Source: Micromonospora cabrerizensis | GTDB lineage: Bacteria > Actinomycetota > Actinomycetes > Mycobacteriales > Micromonosporaceae | Direction: 5' to 3' | Assembly: GCF_022230955.1 (NCBI RefSeq) | Contig: NZ_JAKKFI010000131.1 | Span: 1 to 40,622 of the forward strand | DNA length: 40,622 nt | Shown here: piece after piece, positions 8,419 through 16,618 of the stretch | Layout: each line of letters begins with the position of its first letter | Numbering within the stretch: position 1 is the first letter of the stretch | Position numbers and translations under genes: made by a program | Notes under the pieces: model-generated | The model's input: the letters and a program-made list of their open reading frames with translations, nothing else | Told to the model about the DNA's origin: nothing | The model's database searches: none

Positions 8419-9048
8419 ATGTCCGAACGGCACACCGCACTGCGCTCGATGCACGATCTGGGCCTGGCGGCCTGGTTTGGCGGCTCCCTCATGGGTGCCT
8501 TCGGCGTCAACGGCGCAGCGGCGAAAATCAGCGACTCGACCCAGCGACTCCCAGTCGCCTCGGCGGGGTGGTCCAAGTGGACCCCCGTCAACGCGGCGGC
8601 GATCGGCGCACACCTGGCCGGCGCGGTGGGCGAGCTGGTGACGGAGAGCCCACGGGTGGCGGCCCAGTCCGGCGTCGCCCGGACGAGCCTCATCAAGACC
8701 GCGTTGACGATCGGCGCGCTCGCCGTGACCGGCTACAGCCGGTTGATCGGTATGCGGCTGGAGAAGGCGGGTGGCCCGTCGGTGAGCGGCGCCACCGAAC
8801 CGAACCACCAGACTCCGGCCAGCGTGGCCTCCTCGCAGCGGCAGATGAAGCTGCTCCAGTGGGCCATCCCGGCACTGACCGGGACCCTGGTGGTGGTCAC
8901 CGCGTACATGGGTGAGCAGCAGAAACCGGGGCAGGTGTTCCGGGGGATGCTGGGCCGGGGTGGCGGCATGAAGGGCGCCTCGAAGACCATGATCAAGATG
9001 GCCGGGATGAGCAACGGCAAGCGGCCGATGGCGATGGCCGGGCGCTGA
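8419..9048 (+). CDS. Conserved hypothetical membrane protein
   Basis: The 209-residue product starts with a segment containing HDLGLAAWFGGSLMGAFGVN and has further hydrophobic stretches near 50-75 (AAIGAHLAGAVGELV), 92-112 (LIKTALTIGALAVTG) and 145-166 (AIPALTGTLVVVTAYMG). The C-terminus is Met-, Gly- and Lys-rich. It looks like a small actinobacterial membrane protein of unknown role. GGAAGGGG lies 6-7 nt before the ATG. A 7-bp hairpin follows at 9068. Confidence 0.75.
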   Translation: MSERHTALRSMHDLGLAAWFGGSLMGAFGVNGAAAKISDSTQRLPVASAGWSKWTPVNAAAIGAHLAGAVGELVTESPRVAAQSGVARTSLIKTALTIGALAVTGYSRLIGMRLEKAGGPSVSGATEPNHQTPASVASSQRQMKLLQWAIPALTGTLVVVTAYMGEQQKPGQVFRGMLGRGGGMKGASKTMIKMAGMSNGKRPMAMAGR

Positions 9049-9067
9049 ACGTCGGGCCGGCCGGCGT

Positions 9068-9090
9068 CCCGCCGCCACCTTGACGGCGGG
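9068..9090 (+). terminator. Hairpin after the 8419 gene
   Basis: CCCGCCG and CGGCGGG pair perfectly around a 9-nt loop, 20 bp after the stop codon. Confidence 0.45.
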
Positions 9091-9138
9091 GCGCTGGCTG
9101 GCCCTACGCACACCCCATCGGCGTGCCGCGCAGGGCAG

Positions 9139-9579
9139 GTGGCCACGCCGGTGGGCGGGGACGGCACATCGTCCGCCGGTGGCGGCGGACCGACGAGCGG
9201 GGTGGCCATGGCGGCGTACGAGGCACGCAACGGCGACAACGACCGGCAGGAGCCGGAGGCGGCGAAGCCGTGGGGCACCAGCGACGGCTTCGACGCCGAC
9301 GCGCCCTGGGGCACCGACGAGGATTCACCGATGGACGAGGGCAGCGAGGAGACCGCGGTGCCCGAGGGGCGGCGCGGAGAGCGGCGCGCGGGCGCCCCGG
9401 CGGGCTCCTCCGACCCGGCGGGACGGCACGGCTTCGGCTCGGTGGAGCCGACCCGCACGACGATGGCCGGCCCCGGTGCCCCGCCCGACCCGGCACCCAG
9501 CGGCCGGACCTTCCCCGACGACGCGGACATCGGCGAGTCGACGCAGGACGCGTTCCGCGCCCGGGGCCGGCGCTCCTGA
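9139..9579 (+). CDS. Hypothetical acidic, low-complexity protein
   Basis: The product is up to 146 residues, rich in Asp, Glu, Gly, Pro and Ala, with repeated PWGT motifs (KPWGTSDG and APWGTDED). It is probably intrinsically disordered, with no membrane segment or recognised domain. The GTG at 9139 follows CAGGGCAG, but an in-frame ATG at 9209 (MAAYEARNG) is a plausible alternative. It converges on the DUF72 gene. Reality as a protein is likely but not certain. Confidence 0.5.
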   Translation: MATPVGGDGTSSAGGGGPTSGVAMAAYEARNGDNDRQEPEAAKPWGTSDGFDADAPWGTDEDSPMDEGSEETAVPEGRRGERRAGAPAGSSDPAGRHGFGSVEPTRTTMAGPGAPPDPAPSGRTFPDDADIGESTQDAFRARGRRS

Positions 9580-9609
9580 CCCGAGGGCCGGCCTTCCCGA
9601 CCGGGGCCG

Positions 9610-10530
9610 TCAACCGGCAGACGACGTCGCCCGCGCCGGGACAGCCTGATCGGCGATCATCGTCTCGGCCAGCAGTTGCGCCAGCCGGGTGGCGTCGCGT
9701 TGGGACTGCCCGGCGCAGCAGTTGTTGAACAGCACGTGCAGGTCGTCGGCCCCGGTGGCCAACTCGGCCAACAGAGCGGCCCAGTGCCGAAGCTCGTCGT
9801 CGGCGTACGCGTACCGAAACTTCTCCTGCTTGTCGCCGTCCCGCCAGGCCTCACTGTGGCCGTGGAACCGGACGATGGCCGGCTCGGCCGTCGTGGTCAG
9901 GATCGGTGGCACCGACGACGGGTGCCCCTGCGGCATGTCGACGCAGACCAGGGACAGGTCGTGCGCGCGCAGCAGCTCAACGGTGTCCTCCGCGGCCGGA
10001 CCGTCGAACCATGACCCGTGCCGCACCTCCACGGCGACCCGCCACGGCCGGCAGCGCTGTGCCAGCTCGACGATCCGACGCTCGGCCGCGACGCCGCGGG
10101 CGAGCCACGGTGGGAACTGCAACAGCACCACACCCAGCTTGCCGGCCGCCGCGATCGGGTCGAGGGCCGCGCGAAACCGGGTCCACAGCTCGTCGTACGC
10201 CTCGGGCGGCAGGTCCCGGCGGCGGATCCGGCTCGGGCCGGTCGCCGGGCGCAGGTCCCGGGGCAGCGCGGCGACCGGCGTCGGGTGGCCGGTGAAGAGG
10301 CTGAACGCCTTGACGTCGAAGGTGAAGTCGTCCGGGGTGGCGTCGACCCAGCCCTGCGTGGTCTCCGGCACGGGGACGGCGTAGTAGGACGTGTCCACCT
10401 CGACCAGCGGGAACCGGCTGGCGTAGAAACCGAGCCGGCGGGCCGGCGTGTTGGCCGAGCGCGGGTACCACCCGGAGCGCAGCAGTGACTGGTCCGCCCA
10501 GGACGACGTGCCCACCTTGATTACACCCAT
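9610..10530 (-). CDS. DUF72 (YecE-like) family protein
   Basis: The 306-residue protein begins MGVIKVGTSSW, the usual opening of DUF72 proteins, which have a TIM-barrel-like fold and no settled biochemical role. Family-typical pieces are FPLVEVDTSYYAVP, FTFDVKAFSLFTGH, LGVVLLQFPPW, VAVEVRHGSW and the C-terminal LFNNCCAG. The start at 10530 is chosen from this alignment from memory; there is no good Shine-Dalgarno, and the frame stays open upstream. It is divergent from the DinB-like gene at 10685 across a 154-bp gap. Confidence 0.85.
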   Translation of the reverse strand: MGVIKVGTSSWADQSLLRSGWYPRSANTPARRLGFYASRFPLVEVDTSYYAVPVPETTQGWVDATPDDFTFDVKAFSLFTGHPTPVAALPRDLRPATGPSRIRRRDLPPEAYDELWTRFRAALDPIAAAGKLGVVLLQFPPWLARGVAAERRIVELAQRCRPWRVAVEVRHGSWFDGPAAEDTVELLRAHDLSLVCVDMPQGHPSSVPPILTTTAEPAIVRFHGHSEAWRDGDKQEKFRYAYADDELRHWAALLAELATGADDLHVLFNNCCAGQSQRDATRLAQLLAETMIADQAVPARATSSAG

Positions 10531-10640
10531 GTCATTCAGTGGACGGCCGTGGGCGCGGATCGGCAACCGCTGGCGGGTCTCGCGTCGCACTGGTGTCGCG
10601 CCCGGGAAGTGTCGGTACCTGGCCCTACGGTGACACCGGG

Positions 10641-10688
10641 ATGAGATTTCGAGTGTCGAACGGGCACCGACGAGAGGTGGCGGCATGA
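10641..10688 (+). CDS. Possible 15-codon upstream ORF coupled to the DinB-like gene
   Basis: An ATG at 10641 opens a 15-residue frame (MRFRVSNGHRREVAA) whose TGA overlaps the ATG of the DinB-like gene in an ATGA arrangement. A TACGGT -10 box at 10626-10631 lies 9 nt upstream, so this ATG would sit near the 5' end of the mRNA. The downstream gene also has its own GAGAGGTGG site. Translation of the small frame is unproven. Confidence 0.25.
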   Translation: MRFRVSNGHRREVAA

Positions 10689-11188
10689 CCAGCACGGAGC
10701 AGCTCACCGGTGAGCGGGCCGACCTGTTGCAGAGTCTGCGCAGGCATCGCGCTTTCCTCCTGCACACCGTCGACGGGCTCACCGACGAGCAGGCCGCCGC
10801 CTGTCCCACCGTCAGCGCGCTGAGCCTCGGTGGCCTCGTCAAGCACGTCGCCGGCGTCGAGCACCGCTGGATGCTCTTCGCCGTCGGCGGCGCGGAGGCG
10901 ATGGAGCGCGAGCCCGTCGACTGGGTCGGTCAGTTCCGGATGGCACCGGGCGAGACCCTGGCCGGGCTCGTCGAGCGGTTCCAGGAGGTGGCTGACCAGA
11001 CCGACGAGCTGGTCGCCACCCTCGACCTGGACGCGGCGCACCCGCTGCCGCAGGCGCCCTGGTTCGAGGCGGGTGCGAGGTGGACGGTCCGTCGGGTGCT
11101 GCTGCACGTGATCGCCGAGACGTCCCAGCACGCCGGGCACGCCGACATCCTGCGGGAGTCGATCGACGGCGCCAGGACCATGGGCTGA
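10685..11188 (+). CDS. DinB-like domain protein (DUF664 type)
   Basis: The 167-residue four-helix protein belongs to the DinB/YfiT superfamily, many of whose actinobacterial members are metal-dependent mycothiol or bacillithiol S-transferases. The expected histidines are visible: H54 in LVKHVAGVEHRW, then H149 and probably H152 in ETSQHAGHADILRE near the C-terminus. There is no signal peptide. A GAGAGGTGG ribosome-binding site lies before the ATG. The second DinB-like gene at 13800 shares only the superfamily pattern and is not a recent duplicate. Confidence 0.85.
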   Translation: MTSTEQLTGERADLLQSLRRHRAFLLHTVDGLTDEQAAACPTVSALSLGGLVKHVAGVEHRWMLFAVGGAEAMEREPVDWVGQFRMAPGETLAGLVERFQEVADQTDELVATLDLDAAHPLPQAPWFEAGARWTVRRVLLHVIAETSQHAGHADILRESIDGARTMG

Positions 11189-11219
11189 CCCGGGCGCTCA
11201 GCGTGGCCGGGCGCGGGTC

Positions 11220-13280
11220 TCAGCGCACCCGCGGGCGGGCCCTGTGCGCGGTGTTCCGGTCTCTCGCGTAGGCGTCGGAGTGACCCCACCGACCGGGGAT
11301 GTCCAGCAGCTCCAGTCGACCGAAGCCGGCTGGCACCGCCGGGTTCACCAGCAGGTTGTCGCCGGTGGGTCGCAGGCCCAGCATGGTGCTCAGCAGCATC
11401 AGCAGCGCCCCCGACGACCACGCCTGTGGGCGCCCGGCCGCCGGCAACTGCACCGGATACTTCGTCAGTCGGCGCTCGTGGCCGGCGATCATCTCCGGCA
11501 CCGCCCCACCGAGGGTCTGCGCCATGTCCAAGATGGCGGCCGCGATGGTGGCCGCCTGGGCGTCGAAGCCGTAGCGGCGCAGCCCGGCGGCGATCAGGGC
11601 GTTGTCCGACGGCCACACGGCACCCAGGTGAGCGCCCATCGGGTTGTACGGTCGCTGCCCGGTGGCGAAGGTGCGCACCCCCCAACCACCGAACAACCGC
11701 GACCCGACCAGGTGCTCGGCGACCGCCTCGGCACGGTCGTCCGCGACGATCCCGCTCCACAGCAGATGCCCGATGTTGGATGACAGCGCGTCGACCGGCT
11801 CGCCGTACGGGTCGAGGGCCAACGCGTAGTACTCCTGGTGCGGCAACCAGAAGTCGCGGTTGAAGCGCTCCTTCAGCGCCGCGGCCTCCCGCTCCAGGCG
11901 ATCGGCGTACGCGGGGTCGCCCCAGAACTCCCGGGCCAGCCGGGCGCCGCGCATCTTCGCGTCGTAGGCGTAGCCCTGCACCTCGCAGGTGGCGCGGGGA
12001 AGGGCGGGTTGCCGACCGTTCGCGTCGGTGATCGCCTCCGGGGAGTCCTTCCAGACCTGGTTGATCACGCCGTCGCGCTCGTTGCGACGCTGGTAGCGCA
12101 CGTAGCCGTCGCCGGTCAGGTCGCCGTACTCGTCGATCCAGTCCAACGCCATCCGGGCCGGGTGGCGCAGCTCGCGGACCAGGTCCGCGTCACCGGACCA
12201 GCGCTCGTACTCGTCGAGCAGGACGACGAAGAGCGGGGTGGTGTCGGCCGAGCCGTAGTACAGCGCGTTCGCCCGGTCGCCGAACGCGCCGGACTCGCCG
12301 TAGCGCAGGTGGGCCAGGATCTTGCCCGGCTCCTCGTCGATGTCGTCGTCGAGGTGACCGCCCTGCATGAGCGCCAGCATCCGCAGCGTCGCGGGGGCCA
12401 GTTCGGGCGTGAACGCCATCGTCTGCAGGCAGGTGATGATGCTGTGCCGCCCGCACAACCACATCCTCCACGGCAGACCCGCGACGGGCACCCGCTCGTC
12501 GTACGACAACGGCCGGTACCGCAGTGCCGCCAGGTCGGCCAGGCTGCCCCGGTACATCTCCTCCAGCCCGCGGCGCTCGGCCACCAGCTGCGGCGCACGG
12601 TCCATCCAGTCCGCCAGGTCCTCGCGCATCCCCGTCCGCACGGCCCGCTGGTGGGACTCCAGGTGGTCGCGTACGTCCTGGCCGTCCTCGCCGCCCATGG
12701 TCATGGTGACGTGCAGGTCCGTCTGCCACTGCCCCTCGGCGGGGACCCGGATCCGGTACGTCATGCCCCCCTCGTCCACCTCGGCGGGTTCGGTGCTCCG
12801 CACGGTGGTCTGGCGGACGAACCGGTCCCGCTGGTAGCGCAGCACGAGCTGGTTGTTCGCCGAGTCCGCGGTGACCTCGACGGCCCGCTGTCGGAGCCCG
12901 AGCTCGGCGATGTCGGTGAAGTCGCTGCCCATCTCCACCCGGACGGTGAAATCGGCGGGCTGTGCCGAGTGGTTCAGCACGGTGATCTTCTCGTGGAAGC
13001 AGTCGTGGATCGACCGGTGCCGAATGATCGACACGTCGGCGTCGACGTAGTGACTCGCCGCGCCGGGCACCAGGAAGAACCGGGTCTCGGCGTACGTCAT
13101 GTCGTCGCGGGAGAGTGCGTTGATCCGCTCCCCGTCGATGCTGAGCACCCAGTGGGACAGGAAGCGGGTGTCGAACGCGAAGAGACCGACCGGCTCCTGC
13201 GGGTCGACCTCCATGTCGCCCTGGGCGTCACTGATGGCGAACACGCTGCCGGCGATCACGTGGAGCTTTTCCTGCCTCAC
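11220..13280 (-). CDS. Glycogen debranching-type glycosidase (amylo-alpha-1,6-glucosidase-like)
   Basis: The 686-residue cytoplasmic protein has an N-terminal beta domain of the GDE_N_bis type (about 8-200, with VGLFAFDTRFLSHW at 31-44) and an alpha/alpha six-hairpin glycosidase domain (about 230-670). Typical pieces are WRMWLCGRHSII (271-282), DEEPGKILAHLRYGE (315-329), NQVWKDSPEA (407-416) and HLGAVWPSDNALIA (551-564). It probably acts on alpha-glucans, trehalose-type or other alpha-glucosides; the substrate is not determined. Its GTG start overlaps the stop of the SCP2-like gene (GTGA at 13277-13280), implying translational coupling. It converges on the 10685 gene with a 31-bp gap. Confidence 0.85.
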   Translation of the reverse strand: MRQEKLHVIAGSVFAISDAQGDMEVDPQEPVGLFAFDTRFLSHWVLSIDGERINALSRDDMTYAETRFFLVPGAASHYVDADVSIIRHRSIHDCFHEKITVLNHSAQPADFTVRVEMGSDFTDIAELGLRQRAVEVTADSANNQLVLRYQRDRFVRQTTVRSTEPAEVDEGGMTYRIRVPAEGQWQTDLHVTMTMGGEDGQDVRDHLESHQRAVRTGMREDLADWMDRAPQLVAERRGLEEMYRGSLADLAALRYRPLSYDERVPVAGLPWRMWLCGRHSIITCLQTMAFTPELAPATLRMLALMQGGHLDDDIDEEPGKILAHLRYGESGAFGDRANALYYGSADTTPLFVVLLDEYERWSGDADLVRELRHPARMALDWIDEYGDLTGDGYVRYQRRNERDGVINQVWKDSPEAITDANGRQPALPRATCEVQGYAYDAKMRGARLAREFWGDPAYADRLEREAAALKERFNRDFWLPHQEYYALALDPYGEPVDALSSNIGHLLWSGIVADDRAEAVAEHLVGSRLFGGWGVRTFATGQRPYNPMGAHLGAVWPSDNALIAAGLRRYGFDAQAATIAAAILDMAQTLGGAVPEMIAGHERRLTKYPVQLPAAGRPQAWSSGALLMLLSTMLGLRPTGDNLLVNPAVPAGFGRLELLDIPGRWGHSDAYARDRNTAHRARPRVR

Positions 13281-13690
13281 GGTCGCGCCTCCCCGGTGGC
13301 CGCCGCGCCCCGGCCCCTGCGCGCCAACGCGGCCCGGCCCAGCTCCCGCGGGTGGCGCGCGCCAGCCGGCCCCGGGAACACCCGCCGCAGCAGCATCAAC
13401 AGTTGGATGTTGCCCTGCACGGTCAGCTCGTTGCGCAGCAGAGCCGCGCCCGGATGCAGCTCACCGTTGACCATCTGGTCGACGACCGACCGGTCCGCGC
13501 GGACCACCAGGTCGGCGTCGTCGGCGGCACGGGTCACATGGATGCGCTGGTCGGAGATGGTCAGATACCAGTGGTCGGTGCAGCCGTCGCCGCGTACGTC
13601 CAGCCGCAGTGTGCCCGCTGTGGTCTCCGGCAGGTCGGGGCGCCGGCCAGCATCCACCTGTCGCAGGTACTGCTCCGCCGTCGTACGCAT
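13277..13690 (-). CDS. SCP2 sterol-binding-like domain protein
   Basis: The 137-residue product has a compact SCP2-like fold signature: GTLRLDVRGDGCTDHWYLTI followed by an acidic turn, then ADDADLVVRADRSVVDQMVNGELHPGAALLRNELTVQGN, the usual SCP2 order of strand, loop and helix with the GNIQLLMLLRRVFP helix. Such domains bind lipids or act as accessory domains. The start at 13690 follows GGAGGGG; longer in-frame starts lack a site. The stop overlaps the glycosidase start by 4 bp, so the two proteins are made together. The C-terminal 30 residues are Arg- and Ala-rich and probably disordered. Confidence 0.75.
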   Translation of the reverse strand: MRTTAEQYLRQVDAGRRPDLPETTAGTLRLDVRGDGCTDHWYLTISDQRIHVTRAADDADLVVRADRSVVDQMVNGELHPGAALLRNELTVQGNIQLLMLLRRVFPGPAGARHPRELGRAALARRGRGAAATGEARP

Positions 13691-13746
13691 CAGGTGCCCC
13701 TCCCCACGGTTCTCCGCAGGATCACCCGCGCCGGGGTGAGGCCGGT

Positions 13747-13763
13747 TCACCCGGATCGGGTGA
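13747..13763 (-). terminator. Hairpin between the DinB-like and SCP2-like genes
   Basis: TCACCCG and CGGGTGA form a perfect 7-bp stem with a GAT loop. It lies 37 bp beyond the stop of the minus-strand DinB-like gene and 57 bp before the SCP2-like start, so it may separate the two transcripts. Confidence 0.5.
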
Positions 13764-13799
13764 GGGCCGTTGGGGTGTGCGCCGGCTCGGCGCGGACGG

Positions 13800-14309
13800 T
13801 CAGTCGGTGCCGATCAGACCGCGCACGTAGGCGGCCTGGCCCACGTGTTGCAGGTCGTCGTCGGCGATGCTGACCAGTCGGACGCCGAGGGTGACCGGCG
13901 GGTCCCACGCCTCGTCCACCACCCGGTCCAGGTCCGCGGGGCGCAGGCCGGCCAGGAACGATCCGGTACGCGACGCGACCGCCTCGTAGTAGTCGATCAG
14001 CGCCTGTGCGCTCTCCGGTCGCACCGCCGCGACCTGCGCGGGCGAGTGCCCGTAGCCGGTGTCGTCGGGGTCGGCGGTGAGGCCGAACCGGCCCGCCCAG
14101 TCGCCGCTCACCCAGATCTGCTCGGCGTCGAGAAGGTCGGCGACGTGATGGTCCTGCACCCGGGTGAGGTGCCAGACCAGCCAGCCGATCGAGTTGGTGC
14201 CCGGGCCGGGCTCGTGACGTAGTTGCTCCGGGCTGAGCCCGTCGACCGCCGCGCGGACGAGGTCGGGCAGCCGGTCGTACGTCTCGGTCAGCAGGTCACT
14301 CACGTCCAC
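13800..14309 (-). CDS. DinB-like domain protein (mycothiol transferase-type)
   Basis: The product is about 169 residues: VDVSDLLTETYDRLPDLVRAAVDG opens the first helix, then the central motif NSIGWLVWHLTRVQDHHVADL (H47, H54 and H55 candidates), and the C-terminal DDDLQHVGQAAYVRGL with the third histidine. This matches DUF664/DinB proteins of actinobacteria. The GTG at 14309 follows AGGAGG by 8 nt, so the open frame running further upstream is not used. It is divergent from the 2H phosphoesterase gene 78 bp away. Confidence 0.8.
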   Translation of the reverse strand: MDVSDLLTETYDRLPDLVRAAVDGLSPEQLRHEPGPGTNSIGWLVWHLTRVQDHHVADLLDAEQIWVSGDWAGRFGLTADPDDTGYGHSPAQVAAVRPESAQALIDYYEAVASRTGSFLAGLRPADLDRVVDEAWDPPVTLGVRLVSIADDDLQHVGQAAYVRGLIGTD

Positions 14310-14375
14310 CGGGCACGCCTCCTGGTCGGTTTTCCGACCAGGTACCGCCGGAGGCGGGCGCTCAAACCTGGCCGC

Positions 14376-14381
14376 TACGGT
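14376..14381 (+). promoter_or_regulatory. -10 box of a probable leaderless 2H phosphoesterase mRNA
   Basis: TACGGT is followed by exactly 6 nt and the ATG at 14388, with no room for a ribosome-binding site. Confidence 0.6.
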
Positions 14382-14387
14382 GATCGA

Positions 14388-14903
14388 ATGGTGGCGGCGC
14401 TGGAGTTGTATCTGGACCCGGACGCCACCCGCCGAATCCGGGTGCTGTGGGACGCGCTGGAGGCCGAGGGCGTGCAGAGCATGCGGTCGCTGCTGGAGCG
14501 GCGCCACCGCCCGCACGTCTCCCTCGCGGTGGCGCCCCGCTTCGACCCCGAGCAGGTCGCCGAGGCGTTGCGCGGGACGGTGGTCGCGGCCCCGCTGCGG
14601 CTCGATTTCCAACACGCCGGCCAGTTCGTCGGTCGGGTGCTCTGGCTCGGCCCGGCGCCCACCGCGGAGCTGCTGGCCCACCAACGCGTGGTGTCCGACC
14701 GGCTCACCGCCGCCGGCATCCCGCTGGCCGAGCACTACCAGCCGGGTCGCTGGGTGCCGCACTGCACGCTGTCCATGCGGGTGCCGAACGCGTTGATGGC
14801 CGCCGCGGTGCGGCGCTGCCTGGAGGTGTTGCCGCTGGCCGCGACCGTGGTCGGCGCGGCGCTCACCGACCACGCGCGCGGCATCGCCCACCCCCTGCCC
14901 TGA
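14388..14903 (+). CDS. 2'-5' RNA ligase-like (2H phosphoesterase) protein
   Basis: The 171-residue cytoplasmic protein has the two HxT/S motifs of the 2H superfamily: HVS at 43-45 in RPHVSL and HCT at 125-127 in VPHCTLSM. Spacing of about 80 residues is normal. Members ligate or cleave 2'-5' RNA linkages or act as cyclic phosphodiesterases; which applies here is unknown. A longer open frame begins upstream, but the ATG at 14388 sits 6 nt after TACGGT and starts at the first beta strand (MVAALELYLD). Confidence 0.85.
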   Translation: MVAALELYLDPDATRRIRVLWDALEAEGVQSMRSLLERRHRPHVSLAVAPRFDPEQVAEALRGTVVAAPLRLDFQHAGQFVGRVLWLGPAPTAELLAHQRVVSDRLTAAGIPLAEHYQPGRWVPHCTLSMRVPNALMAAAVRRCLEVLPLAATVVGAALTDHARGIAHPLP

Positions 14904-14941
14904 CGACCCATCAGCGATCTGCCGACGACGGCGCGGAAGAT

Positions 14942-14959
14942 ACCGGCAAAATGTCCGGT
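14942..14959 (+). terminator. Short hairpin after the 2H phosphoesterase gene
   Basis: ACCGG and CCGGT pair around an 8-nt loop, 38 bp after the stop codon. The stem is short. Confidence 0.3.
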
Positions 14960-15132
14960 TTGGCGGGCGACAGTCGGGAAACCGAAAACAAGCGGTGGTA
15001 TCACGGCCCGACGTGGGATGGTTCGACATGGATGCCGTACCGGTGGTGACCTGCCCGAGCGCGGGTGGCCCGGCCGGTGGCGCGGGCGCACCCGCGCCGC
15101 CGAGGCGGCTTCGACGAGGAGGGGCAGTGCCT

Positions 15133-15318
15133 ATGCAGGCTCAGCGCAGGCCACCGCGCGCGGAGCGGAGCCAGACCCGGGACGACCGGACCGGGGGCGG
15201 AATGACCGGGGCGGCCACGCCACTGACGATCTGGGCCGCCGCCGTGCTGCTCGGCCGGATCAGTGCCGGCGACGACGACATCGAGGACGAGCGGCACATC
15301 CTGCGCGGCATCGAGTGA
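15133..15318 (+). CDS. Small hypothetical protein
   Basis: The 61-residue product has a basic N-terminal half (MQAQRRPPRAERSQTRDD) and a C-terminal half with a short hydrophobic stretch, LTIWAAAVLLGRI, followed by an acidic tail GDDDIEDERHILRGIE. AGGAGG lies 10 nt before the ATG at 15133. A shorter start at 15202 (MTGAATPLTIW, after GGGGGCGGA) is possible. It is not recognised; it ends 16 bp from the convergent corA stop. Confidence 0.5.
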   Translation: MQAQRRPPRAERSQTRDDRTGGGMTGAATPLTIWAAAVLLGRISAGDDDIEDERHILRGIE

Positions 15319-15334
15319 TCCCGGCGGCGCGGGC

Positions 15335-16465
15335 TCACAGCCAGCCGCGCCGCTTGAAGATCAGATAGAGGGTGCCGCAGACCAGCAGCATCAGCAACAG
15401 CGCGAACAGGTAGCCGAACCGCCAGTTCAACTCCGGCATGTGGACGAAGTTCATCCCGTACACGGTGCCGATGAGCGTGGGAGCGAACAGGATCGCCGCC
15501 CAGGACGAGACCTTCTTCAGCTCCTCGTTCTGCGCGTAGCTGGCCGCGGTGAGGCTGCGCATCTCCTCGTTCTGCTGCTGCGAGACGAGCGTGGCGTTGA
15601 CGGTGAGGATGTTCTGCAACAGGTGCCGGAACCCGTCCACCCGCTCCACGACCTGCGTCAGGTGGTCGGTCACGTCGCGTAGGTAGCGGCGCAGTTCCTC
15701 GTCCTTGCTGGCGCTGCCGGCGCCGTCGGCCAGCGCGTCGAGCACCGTGAGCAGGGGGCGGGCCGCCCGCTGGAACTGGATGACCTCGCGGCTGAGGCCG
15801 TAGATGCGCCGGCTCGCGTTCGGGTCGCCCCCGAACACCTCGGTCTCGATCTCGTCGATGTCGTTCTCCAGCCCGGCCACCACCGGGGCGTACCCGTCGA
15901 CGACCTGGTCGAGGATCGCGTAGAGCACCGCCTGCGGGCCCCGGGCCAGCATGTGCGCCTCGGTCTCCAGCCGCCGCCGCACCGCGACCAGGTCCGGTGC
16001 CTCACCGTGCCGGACGGTGACCACGAAACCCGGCCCGATGAACAGGTGCAGCTCGGAGAACTCGACCTCCTCGCGCAGGTCGTCGTAGCGGGCGGCCCGC
16101 AGCACCACGAACAGGGTCTCCCCGTACCGTTCCAGCTTGGGTCGCTGGTGGGCGTTGATCGCGTCCTCGACCGCCAGGTCGTGCAGCCGGAACTCCCGGG
16201 CCAGCGAGGTGATCTGCTCGATGTCGGGCCGGTACAACCCGATCCAGGCCATCGCGCCGTCCTGCTCCTGCAGGCAGCGGTACGTCTCGGCGAGGCCGGA
16301 CGGCGAGGCGAACCGGTGTCCTCGGATGTAGACCGCGCTGTCCACCAGACCGATGGCCGGCGGGGCGGGCGCCTCCGTGGACGGCGGCACGCCGACCCTG
16401 CTCTCGTACTCGTCGAGTTGGCGACCGAAGCCACCACCCGGGCGGAAGCGACGGCCACCGACCAT
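15335..16465 (-). CDS. corA: CorA-family magnesium/divalent cation channel
   Basis: The 376-residue protein has the CorA layout: a large N-terminal cytoplasmic alpha/beta domain (about 40-230), a long helical region, and two C-terminal transmembrane segments (about 317-337 and 350-371). The GMN signature is present as YGMNF (336-340), followed by the periplasmic loop VHMPELNW. CorA pentamers import Mg2+ and sometimes Co2+ or Ni2+. The ATG at 16465 follows GGAGGGGA with good spacing. The open frame continues far upstream opposite the permease gene, but that extension is not coding. It is divergent from the APC-type permease. Confidence 0.93.
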   Translation of the reverse strand: MVGGRRFRPGGGFGRQLDEYESRVGVPPSTEAPAPPAIGLVDSAVYIRGHRFASPSGLAETYRCLQEQDGAMAWIGLYRPDIEQITSLAREFRLHDLAVEDAINAHQRPKLERYGETLFVVLRAARYDDLREEVEFSELHLFIGPGFVVTVRHGEAPDLVAVRRRLETEAHMLARGPQAVLYAILDQVVDGYAPVVAGLENDIDEIETEVFGGDPNASRRIYGLSREVIQFQRAARPLLTVLDALADGAGSASKDEELRRYLRDVTDHLTQVVERVDGFRHLLQNILTVNATLVSQQQNEEMRSLTAASYAQNEELKKVSSWAAILFAPTLIGTVYGMNFVHMPELNWRFGYLFALLLMLLVCGTLYLIFKRRGWL

Positions 16466-16618
16466 GCCCTGTCCCCTCCCCCGGCGACGCCGGGAACGGC
16501 GCACGCCCGCCAACCCGGGCGCGCTGGGTTCCCCCTGTCCCGGGCCCGAAACCCGCCGTGAGCCGGCCGGGTTCCGCGCACCGGCGGACGGGCGCGGTAC
16601 TGCGGGCGGATACTCACG

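Noticed and set aside
16466..16618. Mg2+ or c-di-AMP riboswitch between corA and the permease gene
   Set aside because: The gap is 153 bp shared by two divergent genes and lacks the conserved cores of M-box or ydaO-type RNAs.
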